Numbered from the stretch's first letter, positions 46,066-55,979 are shown. The stretch is 64,000 bases of DNA from Bacteroidales bacterium (GCA_017539645.1 JAFYCM010000058.1:37224-101223); one strand, 5' to 3'. Numbers and translations are program-made. The notes: generated by a model not told the origin, from the letters alone.

Positions 46066-46665
46066 GTGCGTCTACAGTTTGTAATAATTACCCTACCTAA
46101 TTTCATTGACAATGAGGCTACCATAATTAACCAAATTATGGCTCGGCATAAGCAGTGCATCGTACATATACGCAAACCCGACGCACCCACTGAACTCGTT
46201 GACAATCTCATAAATTCTATAGACAGCGAGCATTACAATCGCATAGTTATTCACTACAATTTCGATTTAGCAGCGCGCTACCACCTTGGCGGCATACACC
46301 TCAGCGGCAAAACGCCTACCGCACCCAACGGTTGGCAAGGCAGAGTTTCAGCGTCGTGTCACTCGCTGGATGAAGTGAAGCAAAAAGCAGACGAATGCGA
46401 CTACGTATTTCTAAGCCCCATTTTCAATAGCATCTCTAAAAATGGTTACAATGCTGCATTCTCGGACGCAGAGCTGTGCGAGGCTCGTGCACAAGGCATA
46501 ATTACGCCCAATGTGTACGCGCTTGGCGGCATAACACCTGAAAAAATAGCACAAATTAGCACTTGGGGCTTTGGCGGTTTTGCGGTTCTTGGCGACATTT
46601 GGCGCGCTGAAAATGCGAACGCAATTCTCAACCGCGTTGCTGCATTCATCACTGAAACAGAATGA
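46066..46665 (+). CDS. ThiE/TenI-like thiamine phosphate synthase family protein
   Basis: 199-residue TIM-barrel protein starting at GTG 46066; no ATG gives a complete N-terminus. Visible are RYHLGGIHLSGKTP, VSASCHSLDEVKQK, DYVFLSPIFNSISKNGY and the phosphate-binding end YALGGITPEKI, GFGGFAVLGDIW. These match ThiE/TenI. ThiE would join the thiazole and pyrimidine halves of thiamine; TenI would aromatise the thiazole tautomer. It sits alone, away from other thi genes, so TenI-like or salvage roles are possible. azlC follows 19 bp later. Confidence 0.85.
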   Translation: MRLQFVIITLPNFIDNEATIINQIMARHKQCIVHIRKPDAPTELVDNLINSIDSEHYNRIVIHYNFDLAARYHLGGIHLSGKTPTAPNGWQGRVSASCHSLDEVKQKADECDYVFLSPIFNSISKNGYNAAFSDAELCEARAQGIITPNVYALGGITPEKIAQISTWGFGGFAVLGDIWRAENANAILNRVAAFITETE

Positions 46666-46684
46666 GTTAACTACTAAAAGAATA

Positions 46685-47404
46685 ATGTATAACGAAGAGA
46701 ATAGAAAGGCCTTCATCGAAGGGCTGCACAACGGCATACCAATAGGTTTGGGATATTTAGCGGTGGCATTTTCGCTCGGCATAATGGCGCGCTCGGTAAA
46801 TATCACGCCGATACAGAGTATGTTAGCAAGTTGTTTCTGTTTGGCTTCGGCAGGCGAGTTTGCCGGTTTTACGCTGATTGGCGCACAAGCCTCGCTCTGG
46901 GAGATGGCATTCGCCACATTCATAATTAATCTACGTTACCTACTTATGAGCACTGCCCTCAGTCAGCGCCTCGATCCGCAAACATCAATAGCACAACGAA
47001 TACTCGTAGGCTACGGCGTGACGGACGAGATTTTTGGCATATCCATAGCGCGCAAAGGCACGCTCAATCCATATTTTTCTTACGGAGCGATGGCATTCGC
47101 CATACCTATGTGGACCATCGGCACGGGAATAGGTTGCTTTGCAGGTGACATAATGCCCGCGCGAATTGTTAGCGCTCTTAGCGTGGCACTTTTCGGCATG
47201 TTCATAGCTATAGTCATTCCACCCACCAAAGGCAACAAAGTGATGACCGGCGTTGTGGGCATTAGCTTCGCAGCAAGTTTTGCTATGGCCACACTGCCAT
47301 TCACAGCAGCCATTTCTGGTGGCACGCGCATATTGATACTCACAGTAGTAATTTCTGCAATAGCCGCATTTCTTTTCCCTATAAATAAAGACGAACAGCA
47401 ATGA
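46685..47404 (+). CDS. azlC: AzlC-family branched-chain amino acid exporter, large subunit
   Basis: 239 residues from ATG 46685. It is a hydrophobic protein with several membrane segments and the family start AFIEGLHNGIPIGLGYLAVAFSLG, followed by ASAGEFAGFTLI, NLRYLLMSTALS and DEIFGIS. With AzlD it would export leucine, isoleucine, valine or analogues across the inner membrane. An open frame extends 38 codons upstream but lacks family similarity and overlaps the ThiE-like gene. The stop overlaps the azlD start by 4 bp (ATGA). Confidence 0.93.
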   Translation: MYNEENRKAFIEGLHNGIPIGLGYLAVAFSLGIMARSVNITPIQSMLASCFCLASAGEFAGFTLIGAQASLWEMAFATFIINLRYLLMSTALSQRLDPQTSIAQRILVGYGVTDEIFGISIARKGTLNPYFSYGAMAFAIPMWTIGTGIGCFAGDIMPARIVSALSVALFGMFIAIVIPPTKGNKVMTGVVGISFAASFAMATLPFTAAISGGTRILILTVVISAIAAFLFPINKDEQQ

Positions 47405-47700
47405 GCAATTACGCATACATACTTGTAATGTTTCTTGTGACCATCACCATCAGGGTGCTTCCGCTGACGCTCATACGCTGCGAGATTAGCAACCGTTTTA
47501 TGCGTTCATTCCTCTACTATGTGCCATACGTAACGCTCTCAGTGATGACGTTTCCCGCCATTATGGACGCTACAAACGAACCTATCGCAGGCGCTCTTGC
47601 CTTTGTGGCTGGCGTTATTGCCGCACGTTTGAGTGCAAACCTATTCAAAACTGCAGCTATTTGCTGTGCAGTGGTATTGGTTGCGGAGATGATTCTGTAA
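47401..47700 (+). CDS. azlD: AzlD-family branched-chain amino acid exporter, small subunit
   Basis: 99 residues with three to four membrane segments and the family start YILVMFLVTITIRVLPLTLIR, then YYVPYVTLSVMTFPAIM. It is the obligate partner of AzlC and overlaps it by 4 bp, so both are made together. A hairpin downstream (47750-47780) separates it from the convergent barrel gene. Confidence 0.92.
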   Translation: MSNYAYILVMFLVTITIRVLPLTLIRCEISNRFMRSFLYYVPYVTLSVMTFPAIMDATNEPIAGALAFVAGVIAARLSANLFKTAAICCAVVLVAEMIL

Positions 47701-47749
47701 ATGAATCAAATCCATTTATTCTAGATTCATCATCATTATATATACAAAA

Positions 47750-47780
47750 GAAAAGGGCTGCCACAACGACAGCCCTTCTT
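47750..47780 (-). terminator. Terminator at the end of the adhesin/barrel operon 1
   Basis: AGGGCTG/CAGCCCT forms a 7-bp stem with a 9-nt loop. On the minus strand it is followed by TTTTCTTTT, ending the barrel gene transcript. On the plus strand the tail (TTCTTTAT) is weaker, but it may also serve azlD. Confidence 0.85.
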
Positions 47781-47797
47781 TATAATCTCTATAAAAT

Positions 47798-48766
47798 TTA
47801 GAATCTGATTTTAGCGCCTTTCTTTGCGGATTTGCCGCCGCTACTTTTACTACTCTTGCTGCTCTTGCTACTCTTTGCGCTACTCTTTCCGCCGCCAAGC
47901 TGCCAGTTGTATGAAGCCTTTATGCCAAAGCTCATCTCCGACATCTTATCGGCACACGACTTAGTAACAGAATTTACAGTGACATTAGCCGGAATTGTGG
48001 TTGGATCGCAATCGATGTGGTTAATCTTGCCCCCTTCGAAGTTATTCACCAAACCATAGTTGAAATATGCGCCAAGCATAAGCCAATTGCCAGCCACTTC
48101 CATAGCGTAGCCACCTTCAAAAGCGAGAGACACATTGAATGAAGCACCTTCGAGTTTATCGTTGAAGCTTGTGCCATCTACTTTGCCAAGCGCAAGCGAA
48201 TTCTCTATAGGCATATCGAAATTCACGCCATCGGAAACTTGAGCGGTGACATTCGCCTTCTCGAATGTCTGCTTGTAGTTGGAGATTACTGGAATTCCAA
48301 CACGAGCACCCAAGTTTGCCCAGAAGCATTTGTAAATAGCCGATGCCATAATAGGAACTTCAACAGCTATCTGGCTATTTGTCTCCTCAACATTCGTTGC
48401 ACCAGTTTTATAGGTAATGTTCAACTTTCTACCGTTGTCGTTAGCTTCTAATTTATATTCTTGACAAACTTCCGAAGCAGTCACTTTATTTTGACCGTAA
48501 GCAATAGACAAACCTGAGCGAATACCTATGTATGGTTTCGACTTATCGGAGCGAGGGAAGTAGAATCCGTAGACACCATCTACTGCGCCATTCAACCCCA
48601 ACGAAGCGGTTAAGTCATCGCCTTTTTGCATAAACGAACCACCACCTACTCTCAATCCTGCACCTACAATCTGAAACTTATCCGTGTTGGTGGTCAAATC
48701 TTTCAGCTGTGCGCTCGCCATAGAAGCAAGCGCTAACGATACTATCGATATTATTATCTTTTTCAT
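47798..48766 (-). CDS. Putative outer-membrane beta-barrel protein paired with giant surface protein 1
   Basis: 322 residues. The signal peptide ends at SMASAQ. The mature protein shows repeated amphipathic strands (GAGLRVGGGSFMQ, PYIGIRSGLSIAYGQ, NVSLAFEGGYAMEVAGNWLMLGAYFNYGLVNN) and a last strand MSFGIKASYNWQL. After that comes an unusual Gly/Ser/Lys-rich tail with repeated SSK units, ending KGAKIRF. IAVEVPIMASAIYK and ARVGIPVISNYKQT match LEVPVMAMYKLK and VRLGVPLMKKYKLT in the protein at 59403-60404, so the two are probably distant paralogues. It starts 19 bp after the 2185-aa repeat protein on the same strand. Confidence 0.75.
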   Translation of the reverse strand: MKKIIISIVSLALASMASAQLKDLTTNTDKFQIVGAGLRVGGGSFMQKGDDLTASLGLNGAVDGVYGFYFPRSDKSKPYIGIRSGLSIAYGQNKVTASEVCQEYKLEANDNGRKLNITYKTGATNVEETNSQIAVEVPIMASAIYKCFWANLGARVGIPVISNYKQTFEKANVTAQVSDGVNFDMPIENSLALGKVDGTSFNDKLEGASFNVSLAFEGGYAMEVAGNWLMLGAYFNYGLVNNFEGGKINHIDCDPTTIPANVTVNSVTKSCADKMSEMSFGIKASYNWQLGGGKSSAKSSKSSKSSKSSGGKSAKKGAKIRF

Positions 48767-48785
48767 GAGTATCTATTTTTTCAAC

Positions 48786-51700
48786 TTATTTCACAATATA
48801 CTTAACGCTCTTAGTATAGTTACCAGCCTTGACATTCACGATATAAATACCATCGCTGTCTTCAGCCTCGAATGTTACAACTTGATCACCATTAGTCTTG
48901 ATATTCTTAACCATAGTTCCGTACAAATTGTAAACTCGAATTACAGCATCTTCAGAAGGAAGACCTAAGACACGTATTGTTTGACCATGTCGTGCTTGCG
49001 TAGGAGCAACTGCTATAACCGTCGTATTAGTCAAATCGATAATATTCGATATGATGTACTCAATACCATTTCTTGGCTCAGCAAGTTTGATTACTGCATA
49101 AACTTTAGCATCAACAAACTTAGTCAACACGCTATCACCTGTAAAGTATTTACCTGCTGCCAAAGGAACATCATCTGCACGAGTTCCATCGCACCAATCA
49201 TCTTGTTCGTCAACCACTTTATACCATTCAACCGTAGCAATGCTATCGCTAATGGCCAAATTGTTAACTGTCAAAATCCATTTATCGAATATCACAGAAG
49301 CGGCATTTTCATTTATCTCAGCTTTGCAGCCTTCTATGATAATTTCGGTGGTATCGAACACTGCCTTATAAGTAACATCCTTAGTTACGCCAACTACCAT
49401 TGGATCCCAACCAGCGAATGTAAATTCATACTTAGCAGTAGCCTTCTTAGTAGGATCATCTCCGCGGAATACTGGAACTTCGCCATACTTAAGCGTATCT
49501 GTTTGAAGCATCACAGTGTCGTTCGCGAATGATATTACAAACTTCATTGTGTCAGCCTTAGCCACTTCCATCGAATCGAACTGTGCGTAGTAAGTAGCAT
49601 TTTCTATAGCCTTCACAACTTCAGGCTTCCAACCAGTGAATGCATATACATATGCCTCTGAATTGGCCTTAGTAGGTATTGTAGCGCAAGCTGGCATCTC
49701 ACCCTCTTCTACTTCACCCTCTTGAACTTTCTCATCACCATTCATGAAGGTGATTGTGTATTTATTCCTTATGATAGGAATCTCCTCGAATTGTGCCACA
49801 TAAGTAGCAGGTGCAGTAGCTGGCAAGAATTCAGGTTCCCAACCGATGAACTTGTATTCATAATCTGCGGTAGAAGCTTTTGCAGGTTCTTTGCCTTTGT
49901 ATGCTGGCGTCTCACCGAACTTCACAGAATCCTCGTAAACCACTAACGAGCCATTTACGAATGTCACGATGAAGTATGTCGAGTCAGCTTTGCTTGCTTC
50001 GATAGAGTCGAACTGAGCATAGTAGGTTGCATTCTCTATAGCCTTTACAACTTCTGGCTTCCAACCTTTGAATGCATATACATACTCTTCGGTATTAGCC
50101 TTAGTAGGCATTTTTTCGCAAACTGGCATTTCTCCCTCTTCGACTTCGCTCTCTTGAACCTTCTCATCACCATTAATAAAGGTGATTAAGTATTTAGTCT
50201 TCTCGATTAACGTAGAATCGAAGCGCGCTGTGTAGATAGCATCCGCAGTAGCGTTTACTATATCAGGAGTCCAGCCAGCAAACTTATATGTATAGTTTTC
50301 AGAAGCATTCTTAGTAGGCACACCTTCGTAATAAGGCAACGCTCCAGCAACAACAGAATCTGCACGAAGTATTTCGCCTTCGCTTACAAACGTGATAAGG
50401 TACTTCTGAGCGCCCGCTATCACAGCATCGAAGGTTGCTTCATAGGTCTCGTTTGCATATACAGTATCAATCTCAGGAGTCCAACCAATGAATACGTATG
50501 TGGTACTACCTTCCGCAGCTTTAGTAGGCATAGCACCATTATAAGATGGCATTGTACCAGCCAAGAGCGTATCTACTTGGAGTATATCATCACCATTCTT
50601 GAATGTAATTACATACTTGGCATTAGCAATCTCGGTAGAATCGAACTGTGCGTAGTATGTTGCATCTGCTGTTGCAGCAACAACTTCAGGCATCCAACCT
50701 ACGAATTCATATATATACTCTTGGGTCTTAGCCTTAGTAGGTGTAGTTGCACAAACTGGCATTTCTCCTTCCGCAACTTCAGACTCTTGTACCTTTTCAT
50801 TACCGTTCATGAAGGTGATCAGATACTTGGTCTTCGTAATTTCAGTAGAATCGAACTTAGCTACGTATGCAGCATCGGCAATAACAGTTTCTACTTCAGG
50901 CGTCCAACCTGCGAATGTATATGTATAGTTATCAGTTGCAGCCTTGGCAGGAACAGCACCTGTATATTCAGGCGTTGCGCCATATTCCAAAGTAATTGTC
51001 TGCAACGTATCGGCAGCATTCAAGAAGTATACGTTATACTTATTTACTGTTGTATCGAACACAGCCTCGTAAGTTACGGCTCTGTCTACTGCCACAACGT
51101 CAGGCGACCAACCTTTGAATGTAAAGCTATATTGAGCTGTTGCCGCTCTGATTGGCTCTTCACCTTTGTATACTGGCATTACTCCATATTCCAAAACATC
51201 GGTTTGAAGCGTCTCAGCACCATTGACAAATGCCACTTCGTATGAGTTTGTCGTAGAATCGAACAATGCAACGTAAGTAGCTTCGGTCTTCACTGTATCG
51301 AGAGCAGGAGTCCATTCCTTGAATGTATAGCTATACTGAGCAGTAGGATTCTTTGTAGGCGTTGCTTTCGTGTAGACTGGCATTTCACCATACTTGAATG
51401 GTGTATTCTGAACAGTGTCTACGTCACTCACAAAGTATACATTGTATTCTACAAGCGAAGAGTCATACACTGCTGTATATTCCGACGCTTTATACACCTT
51501 CACTTGAACTGAGTGATCCCAACCTTTGAACTTGTAATCATACTTTTCTGTAGAAGTTCTTGTAGGCGTTGCAGGCACTACAACCGAGCTTCCATAGTTA
51601 TAAAGTTCAGAAGAGATCGTCGTACCATCGTAGTCGTAGAACGACACGCGATATACATTTTCAGACGTTGAATATTGAGCAACGTATGTAACGCTCTTAG

Positions 51701-54700
51701 TCACAGTCGTCGACAATGGCGTAGTACCATCGAACCAGCCAACAAATGTGTAAGTATTTTGTGCATTCGACTCTTTTACAGGAGCCTCTGGAACGTCAAT
51801 AATATCGCCATAAGCGTAATACTTCGCACTTATAGTATCACCCTTCGTACTACGGAATACAACTAAGTAGTTCGTGTTTGCCACAGAATCGAATTGAGCC
51901 TCATAAGTAGCAGGAGCAGTAACCTCAGCTATAGCAGGCAACCACTCTTTGAATGTATATATATACTTCGCGGATGAAGCTTTAGTTGGCGTTGCACCTT
52001 TGTATACAGGCATTTCGCCATATTCTAATTCTTCAGTTTGCAATGTTGTAGTACCATTAACAAAGGAAACCACATACGTATTTGCAGATTCTTCGAACTG
52101 AGCTACATAAGAGGCATCGCCGGTCACAGCAGCAAGCTCAGGCGACCAACCATTGAAGGCATATTTATGCTGTGTATCAGCAGGTTTCGTCGGCGTTGTT
52201 CCATCATAACTTGGCATAAGGCCGTATTCAACATTCTCGTCCTTCTCAAGTACTGTTACCCCATCTTCATCATAGAACGTTACTGTGTATTTATTCAACG
52301 TTCCGGAATAAGTCGCGGTATATGTTGCGTCGGCAGTAACAGGTTCAATTGCAGGAGTCCAACCAGCGAATTCATAAGTATATTGAGCATCTGCAGCCTT
52401 AGTCGGATTAGCAGGAGTTTCAATATCAGCTACCAAAGTACCATAGTCGTATGACGTTGCATCTTTGAGTATGGTCGTGCCATCTTCATCAACAAACGTC
52501 ACTTGATACTGTCGCAATGTTGGTGTATATGTTGCTGTGTAGGTTGCATCACCATAAACATCTTCTATAGCAACATCCCAGCCAGCAAACTCATAGGTAT
52601 ACTGATCATCAGCTGCTTTGACAGGATCCGTTGGCAACACAATATCAGATGCAGAAGTACCGAAATCGTAAGATGCAGCATCCAACACCGTTGTGCCGTC
52701 AGCATCGACAAACGTAACTTTATATTTTCTCAACGTTGCTGCATACGTAGCAGTATATGTAGCATTGCGCGTAACATCAGCAATTACTGGGCTCCAACCA
52801 GTGAATTCGTAGGTATACTGAGCATCTGCTTCTTTCGTCGGATCAGCAGGTTTTACAACATCAGCAGCCAACGTTCCAGATGTATATAATGTCGATTCTT
52901 TCAACACTGTAATTTCATCATCATCGACAAACTCTATAGAATACTGGTTAGGAGTTTTGGAAGATACCGTTGTTTCTATATTACCCAAACGCACACGGGT
53001 AACGTCTTTGTTGGAGTTAATTGTCAACGCCTTACCGTTTCTACCAGTAGAAACATCAAAATTGGCAGATGTAATATCAGACAAGAGTGTACCATCTTCA
53101 TACACATTCAGGCGCAAATCACCAAGTTTCACGCCGATACCACTACTCTTAATATTGCCATAATCCAAAATACCATATTCTACATTCTTCTCTCCAGTGG
53201 CAATGTAGAACCAAACATCACAATTCGGATCTACATTATCATTGCTCTCATCATACACAACAGCCTTTATTACCGTAGGATAGCGTTCTGAGACAGCATC
53301 CGTTTCACCCTCTGTCTGTGTTGCCGCCCCTATATATGGAACATTTGCATAGAATTGATCCGACATTATACCTGCAGCAATTTTTGCTTCATACAATGAA
53401 TTAATCATCAAATTGCCCGAAGGTGTATTATACGGATAATGTTCTTTAGCCTCAGATCCATTATAGCCTTCTGTTATATATTGGTCATACTGGCTTTGTG
53501 TAAGGAAATAGGCAACAAATACGTTACGGTTACCAACGCCGTTAGGATTATCTACATCATCTACATAGAAACGTACATATGGCCAAGAATCGCATTTAGC
53601 GGTTGTTGTTCCAACGTATTTATTGCGAACATTGCGATATGGAGTCAGATAATCTTTACTTACAGTGACGTTAGGAGTAGCATCTTGCGCCAAAGTTGTT
53701 AATTGAGCTGGCGACATAGGCTGCTGCAGATAACCATACTGCATTGGGCCATCGTATGTGGTAAAACCGGTCGCTACATTATAGATAGTTTGCGATGCCG
53801 TACCATAAAAACTTTGAGTAGTTACATTGCGCACATCATCCACATCAAACACGCCACCTTCAGCCATTGCACGCCAATCGATCGGTGCTTGATACGGATT
53901 ACTGATATACAATGCACTTCCTATAATAGAATATGTACCATTGCTATTCTCATATTGATCGGTAGCTACATAATTATATGACGACGCATCGTTTATTTCA
54001 CTATGAGAAAAATGCAAAGCAGAAGTCGATGATTCTCTTTCATCTGTACCTGATTGTTTATAAACAACCAATGGCGTATTAGTATTTATATAATTTGGAG
54101 ATGTAGGATCTGAAGTGCGAAGCGCCGCACCTTCTGTCGCATTTGCAAAAGATTTTATAGCATCATAGTTTGATAAAGACAAATCTTGAGCCAAAGAATA
54201 GAAATCAACATTAGACACTGATTTGCCAGCACCTGCACTAATAGCAGGTTTTACAAAGCCATAATTATTATTATTCCATTCAAGACCTCTTGGTGCTATT
54301 CTATAATTCGAGTTTTCGGTTGCCGTTTTTGTCGGAATCGCAAAATATTGCCATTGTGCATACGAAATATTAGAACTATTCTTGACGAAAGTTGAACCAA
54401 AATATCTCGCTCTTTCAAAGTTGCTGTCGTTATCTATAAGGCGGGTAAAGTGAGATTCACCAGAAGTGTAAGTTCCTTTATTTATCAACCAACCAATTTG
54501 TTTTGTACCACCTTTTTCAGGGCCAAGAAACCATGCATCATTAGTTACGGTAAGTTTACCCGCATTTGAAACTACAATACCAGCAGACAAGCAAAAATTA
54601 TCTCCGCTAGCTGTATACTCATTACCACCTTCTACTATCAGTTGATTCACCTTTAGTTCATTATTCACAGTGAGAACTGCTGGCGCTTTTATAATAACTG

Positions 54701-55343
54701 CCTCAGCATTTGTCAAAGAAGAACCAATCGCACTTGAATATGAATTTTTTTCTACTATCGCACATTCTACTACTTCATATTCAAAACTTGAATAATACTT
54801 CGTCACATCTGTTCCATCATTTACGTTATAAACGAATGGAAAATCCAAATGGACTGTCACACCAGAAGGGAAGTATGACACTTCCCATGGTTCAATCGTC
54901 CAGGAATTATTATACTCACCATTTCCGCTCTCGCGATACACCGTAAATTTGACTTCTACTCTATCGCCATTTGCGTTATAATACCACAGATGTGCATTAT
55001 TATTAATATATGCAGTACCAGTATTAATAACCGCATTTACTTTAGAATAAAACGGATAAGCTCCATCAGGATAACCGGCTTGACTTGTTGTCAAACCATG
55101 ACCATGGAGTTCGGTATCATCTTCTGAAGGATCATAAAAATATGTACCATCATCAGCTTTTATTCTAAATATCGTCTTAGGAAGGATTTTCGTACCATCA
55201 GAAGACAAATATTGTTCTCTTCCGCTTTCAAATGTCAAGTCGGTAAATTGGGCTACCGAAGGAAGAGAAACTACGCACAACAGTAATGCTACAATAAAGC
55301 GAGCATAGCACCGCCCACATAATCGTACACTAATTTTATTCAT
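48786..55343 (-). CDS. Giant T9SS-type surface protein with 17 InlB/Flg_new-type repeats
   Basis: 2185 residues from ATG 55343, which starts a signal peptide (ending PSVAQ); ATGs at 55373 and 55433 are longer options. Residues about 33-790 form a Tyr/Asn/Ser-rich N-terminal region without recognised repeats. About 796-2000 hold 17 Listeria-Bacteroides-type repeats of about 65-70 residues, each with YxVTFxxxD, a Pro/Thr/Lys linker, YxYxFxGW and TYxAxFD. The C-terminal 75 residues (IRVLGLPSEDAVIRVYNLYG, then DGIYIVNVKAGNYTKSVKYIV) form a type A T9SS sorting domain. It is likely a surface adhesin. The barrel gene follows 19 bp later. Ligand unknown. Confidence 0.88.
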   Translation of the reverse strand: MNKISVRLCGRCYARFIVALLLCVVSLPSVAQFTDLTFESGREQYLSSDGTKILPKTIFRIKADDGTYFYDPSEDDTELHGHGLTTSQAGYPDGAYPFYSKVNAVINTGTAYINNNAHLWYYNANGDRVEVKFTVYRESGNGEYNNSWTIEPWEVSYFPSGVTVHLDFPFVYNVNDGTDVTKYYSSFEYEVVECAIVEKNSYSSAIGSSLTNAEAVIIKAPAVLTVNNELKVNQLIVEGGNEYTASGDNFCLSAGIVVSNAGKLTVTNDAWFLGPEKGGTKQIGWLINKGTYTSGESHFTRLIDNDSNFERARYFGSTFVKNSSNISYAQWQYFAIPTKTATENSNYRIAPRGLEWNNNNYGFVKPAISAGAGKSVSNVDFYSLAQDLSLSNYDAIKSFANATEGAALRTSDPTSPNYINTNTPLVVYKQSGTDERESSTSALHFSHSEINDASSYNYVATDQYENSNGTYSIIGSALYISNPYQAPIDWRAMAEGGVFDVDDVRNVTTQSFYGTASQTIYNVATGFTTYDGPMQYGYLQQPMSPAQLTTLAQDATPNVTVSKDYLTPYRNVRNKYVGTTTAKCDSWPYVRFYVDDVDNPNGVGNRNVFVAYFLTQSQYDQYITEGYNGSEAKEHYPYNTPSGNLMINSLYEAKIAAGIMSDQFYANVPYIGAATQTEGETDAVSERYPTVIKAVVYDESNDNVDPNCDVWFYIATGEKNVEYGILDYGNIKSSGIGVKLGDLRLNVYEDGTLLSDITSANFDVSTGRNGKALTINSNKDVTRVRLGNIETTVSSKTPNQYSIEFVDDDEITVLKESTLYTSGTLAADVVKPADPTKEADAQYTYEFTGWSPVIADVTRNATYTATYAATLRKYKVTFVDADGTTVLDAASYDFGTSASDIVLPTDPVKAADDQYTYEFAGWDVAIEDVYGDATYTATYTPTLRQYQVTFVDEDGTTILKDATSYDYGTLVADIETPANPTKAADAQYTYEFAGWTPAIEPVTADATYTATYSGTLNKYTVTFYDEDGVTVLEKDENVEYGLMPSYDGTTPTKPADTQHKYAFNGWSPELAAVTGDASYVAQFEESANTYVVSFVNGTTTLQTEELEYGEMPVYKGATPTKASSAKYIYTFKEWLPAIAEVTAPATYEAQFDSVANTNYLVVFRSTKGDTISAKYYAYGDIIDVPEAPVKESNAQNTYTFVGWFDGTTPLSTTVTKSVTYVAQYSTSENVYRVSFYDYDGTTISSELYNYGSSVVVPATPTRTSTEKYDYKFKGWDHSVQVKVYKASEYTAVYDSSLVEYNVYFVSDVDTVQNTPFKYGEMPVYTKATPTKNPTAQYSYTFKEWTPALDTVKTEATYVALFDSTTNSYEVAFVNGAETLQTDVLEYGVMPVYKGEEPIRAATAQYSFTFKGWSPDVVAVDRAVTYEAVFDTTVNKYNVYFLNAADTLQTITLEYGATPEYTGAVPAKAATDNYTYTFAGWTPEVETVIADAAYVAKFDSTEITKTKYLITFMNGNEKVQESEVAEGEMPVCATTPTKAKTQEYIYEFVGWMPEVVAATADATYYAQFDSTEIANAKYVITFKNGDDILQVDTLLAGTMPSYNGAMPTKAAEGSTTYVFIGWTPEIDTVYANETYEATFDAVIAGAQKYLITFVSEGEILRADSVVAGALPYYEGVPTKNASENYTYKFAGWTPDIVNATADAIYTARFDSTLIEKTKYLITFINGDEKVQESEVEEGEMPVCEKMPTKANTEEYVYAFKGWKPEVVKAIENATYYAQFDSIEASKADSTYFIVTFVNGSLVVYEDSVKFGETPAYKGKEPAKASTADYEYKFIGWEPEFLPATAPATYVAQFEEIPIIRNKYTITFMNGDEKVQEGEVEEGEMPACATIPTKANSEAYVYAFTGWKPEVVKAIENATYYAQFDSMEVAKADTMKFVISFANDTVMLQTDTLKYGEVPVFRGDDPTKKATAKYEFTFAGWDPMVVGVTKDVTYKAVFDTTEIIIEGCKAEINENAASVIFDKWILTVNNLAISDSIATVEWYKVVDEQDDWCDGTRADDVPLAAGKYFTGDSVLTKFVDAKVYAVIKLAEPRNGIEYIISNIIDLTNTTVIAVAPTQARHGQTIRVLGLPSEDAVIRVYNLYGTMVKNIKTNGDQVVTFEAEDSDGIYIVNVKAGNYTKSVKYIVK

Positions 55344-55415
55344 AGACTTATCTGTTTTATAATTATTATTCATATCAGTTTGGCGAGGGGGTAAATTATC
55401 CTCGGCAAGGGGGTC

Positions 55416-55459
55416 TTTGCAAAAATCGTACACTTTCGTACTAACTTTTGCAAAAATCG
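55416..55459. repeat. Direct repeat upstream of giant surface protein 1
   Basis: TTTGCAAAAATCG occurs at 55416-55428 and again at 55447-55459, 31 bp apart centre to centre (three helical turns), with CGTAC words between. It lies about 75-115 bp upstream of the start codon and could be a pair of operator half-sites. Confidence 0.5.
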
Positions 55460-55516
55460 GCAGTAAATGTACAAATTTTATTTACGCGACAACATAAAAT
55501 GCAATTTATGAGCACT

Positions 55517-55975
55517 CTACAACTCTCTTTCTATTATTGCATCACAAATTTTTTCGAGCATATCTATCACCAATGTAAATCCAGCAGCACCTCCATAATA
55601 TGGATCTGGCACATCTTCTTCTGACGAGACATACTGCGCAGCTAACGCTACCCTCGCCGTAGCATCAGCCGGTTGTCGTTTGTTTATATCGCGCACGTTC
55701 GAACTATCCATGCCTACTATAACATCGAAATTATAGAAATCGTCAGTGGTTATTGGTCTACTAACACCCTCGATATGATAGCCACGTTGAAATGCGAACG
55801 ATCGCATACGAGAATCGGCAGGCTCTCCTTGATGATAACCAATAATGCCAGCAGAATCAATTACGACAGAATCGGAAAGTCCGCGCTCAGCAACTTTCGC
55901 ACGCATAATGGTCTCAGCCATTGGCGAACGGCATATATTACCAAGACAGACAAAAAGAATTCTAAACTTACTCAT
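55517..55975 (-). CDS. Low-molecular-weight protein-tyrosine phosphatase
   Basis: 152 residues. The P-loop comes near the N-terminus as VCLGNICRSPMAE (CxxxxxRS), and the general-acid loop is VPDPYYGG near residue 130. It removes phosphate from tyrosine residues. In Gram-negative bacteria such enzymes often pair with tyrosine kinases controlling polysaccharide export, but no kinase lies in this window. The gene stands between the giant surface protein gene and tRNA-Arg. Confidence 0.94.
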   Translation of the reverse strand: MSKFRILFVCLGNICRSPMAETIMRAKVAERGLSDSVVIDSAGIIGYHQGEPADSRMRSFAFQRGYHIEGVSRPITTDDFYNFDVIVGMDSSNVRDINKRQPADATARVALAAQYVSSEEDVPDPYYGGAAGFTLVIDMLEKICDAIIEREL

Positions 55976-55979
55976 AGAT

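Noticed and set aside
46571-46684. N-terminal extension of azlC
   Set aside because: The extra 38 codons overlap the ThiE-like gene and lack AzlC similarity; the family start fits ATG 46685.
47798-48766. Assignment of the barrel as PorP/SprF
   Set aside because: The position is reminiscent of SprF, but I see none of the PorP/SprF sequence hallmarks, so only a generic barrel call is made.
50577-51245. Plus-strand open frame inside the giant surface protein gene
   Set aside because: It is antisense to the repeat array; its periodic sequence simply mirrors the repeats.
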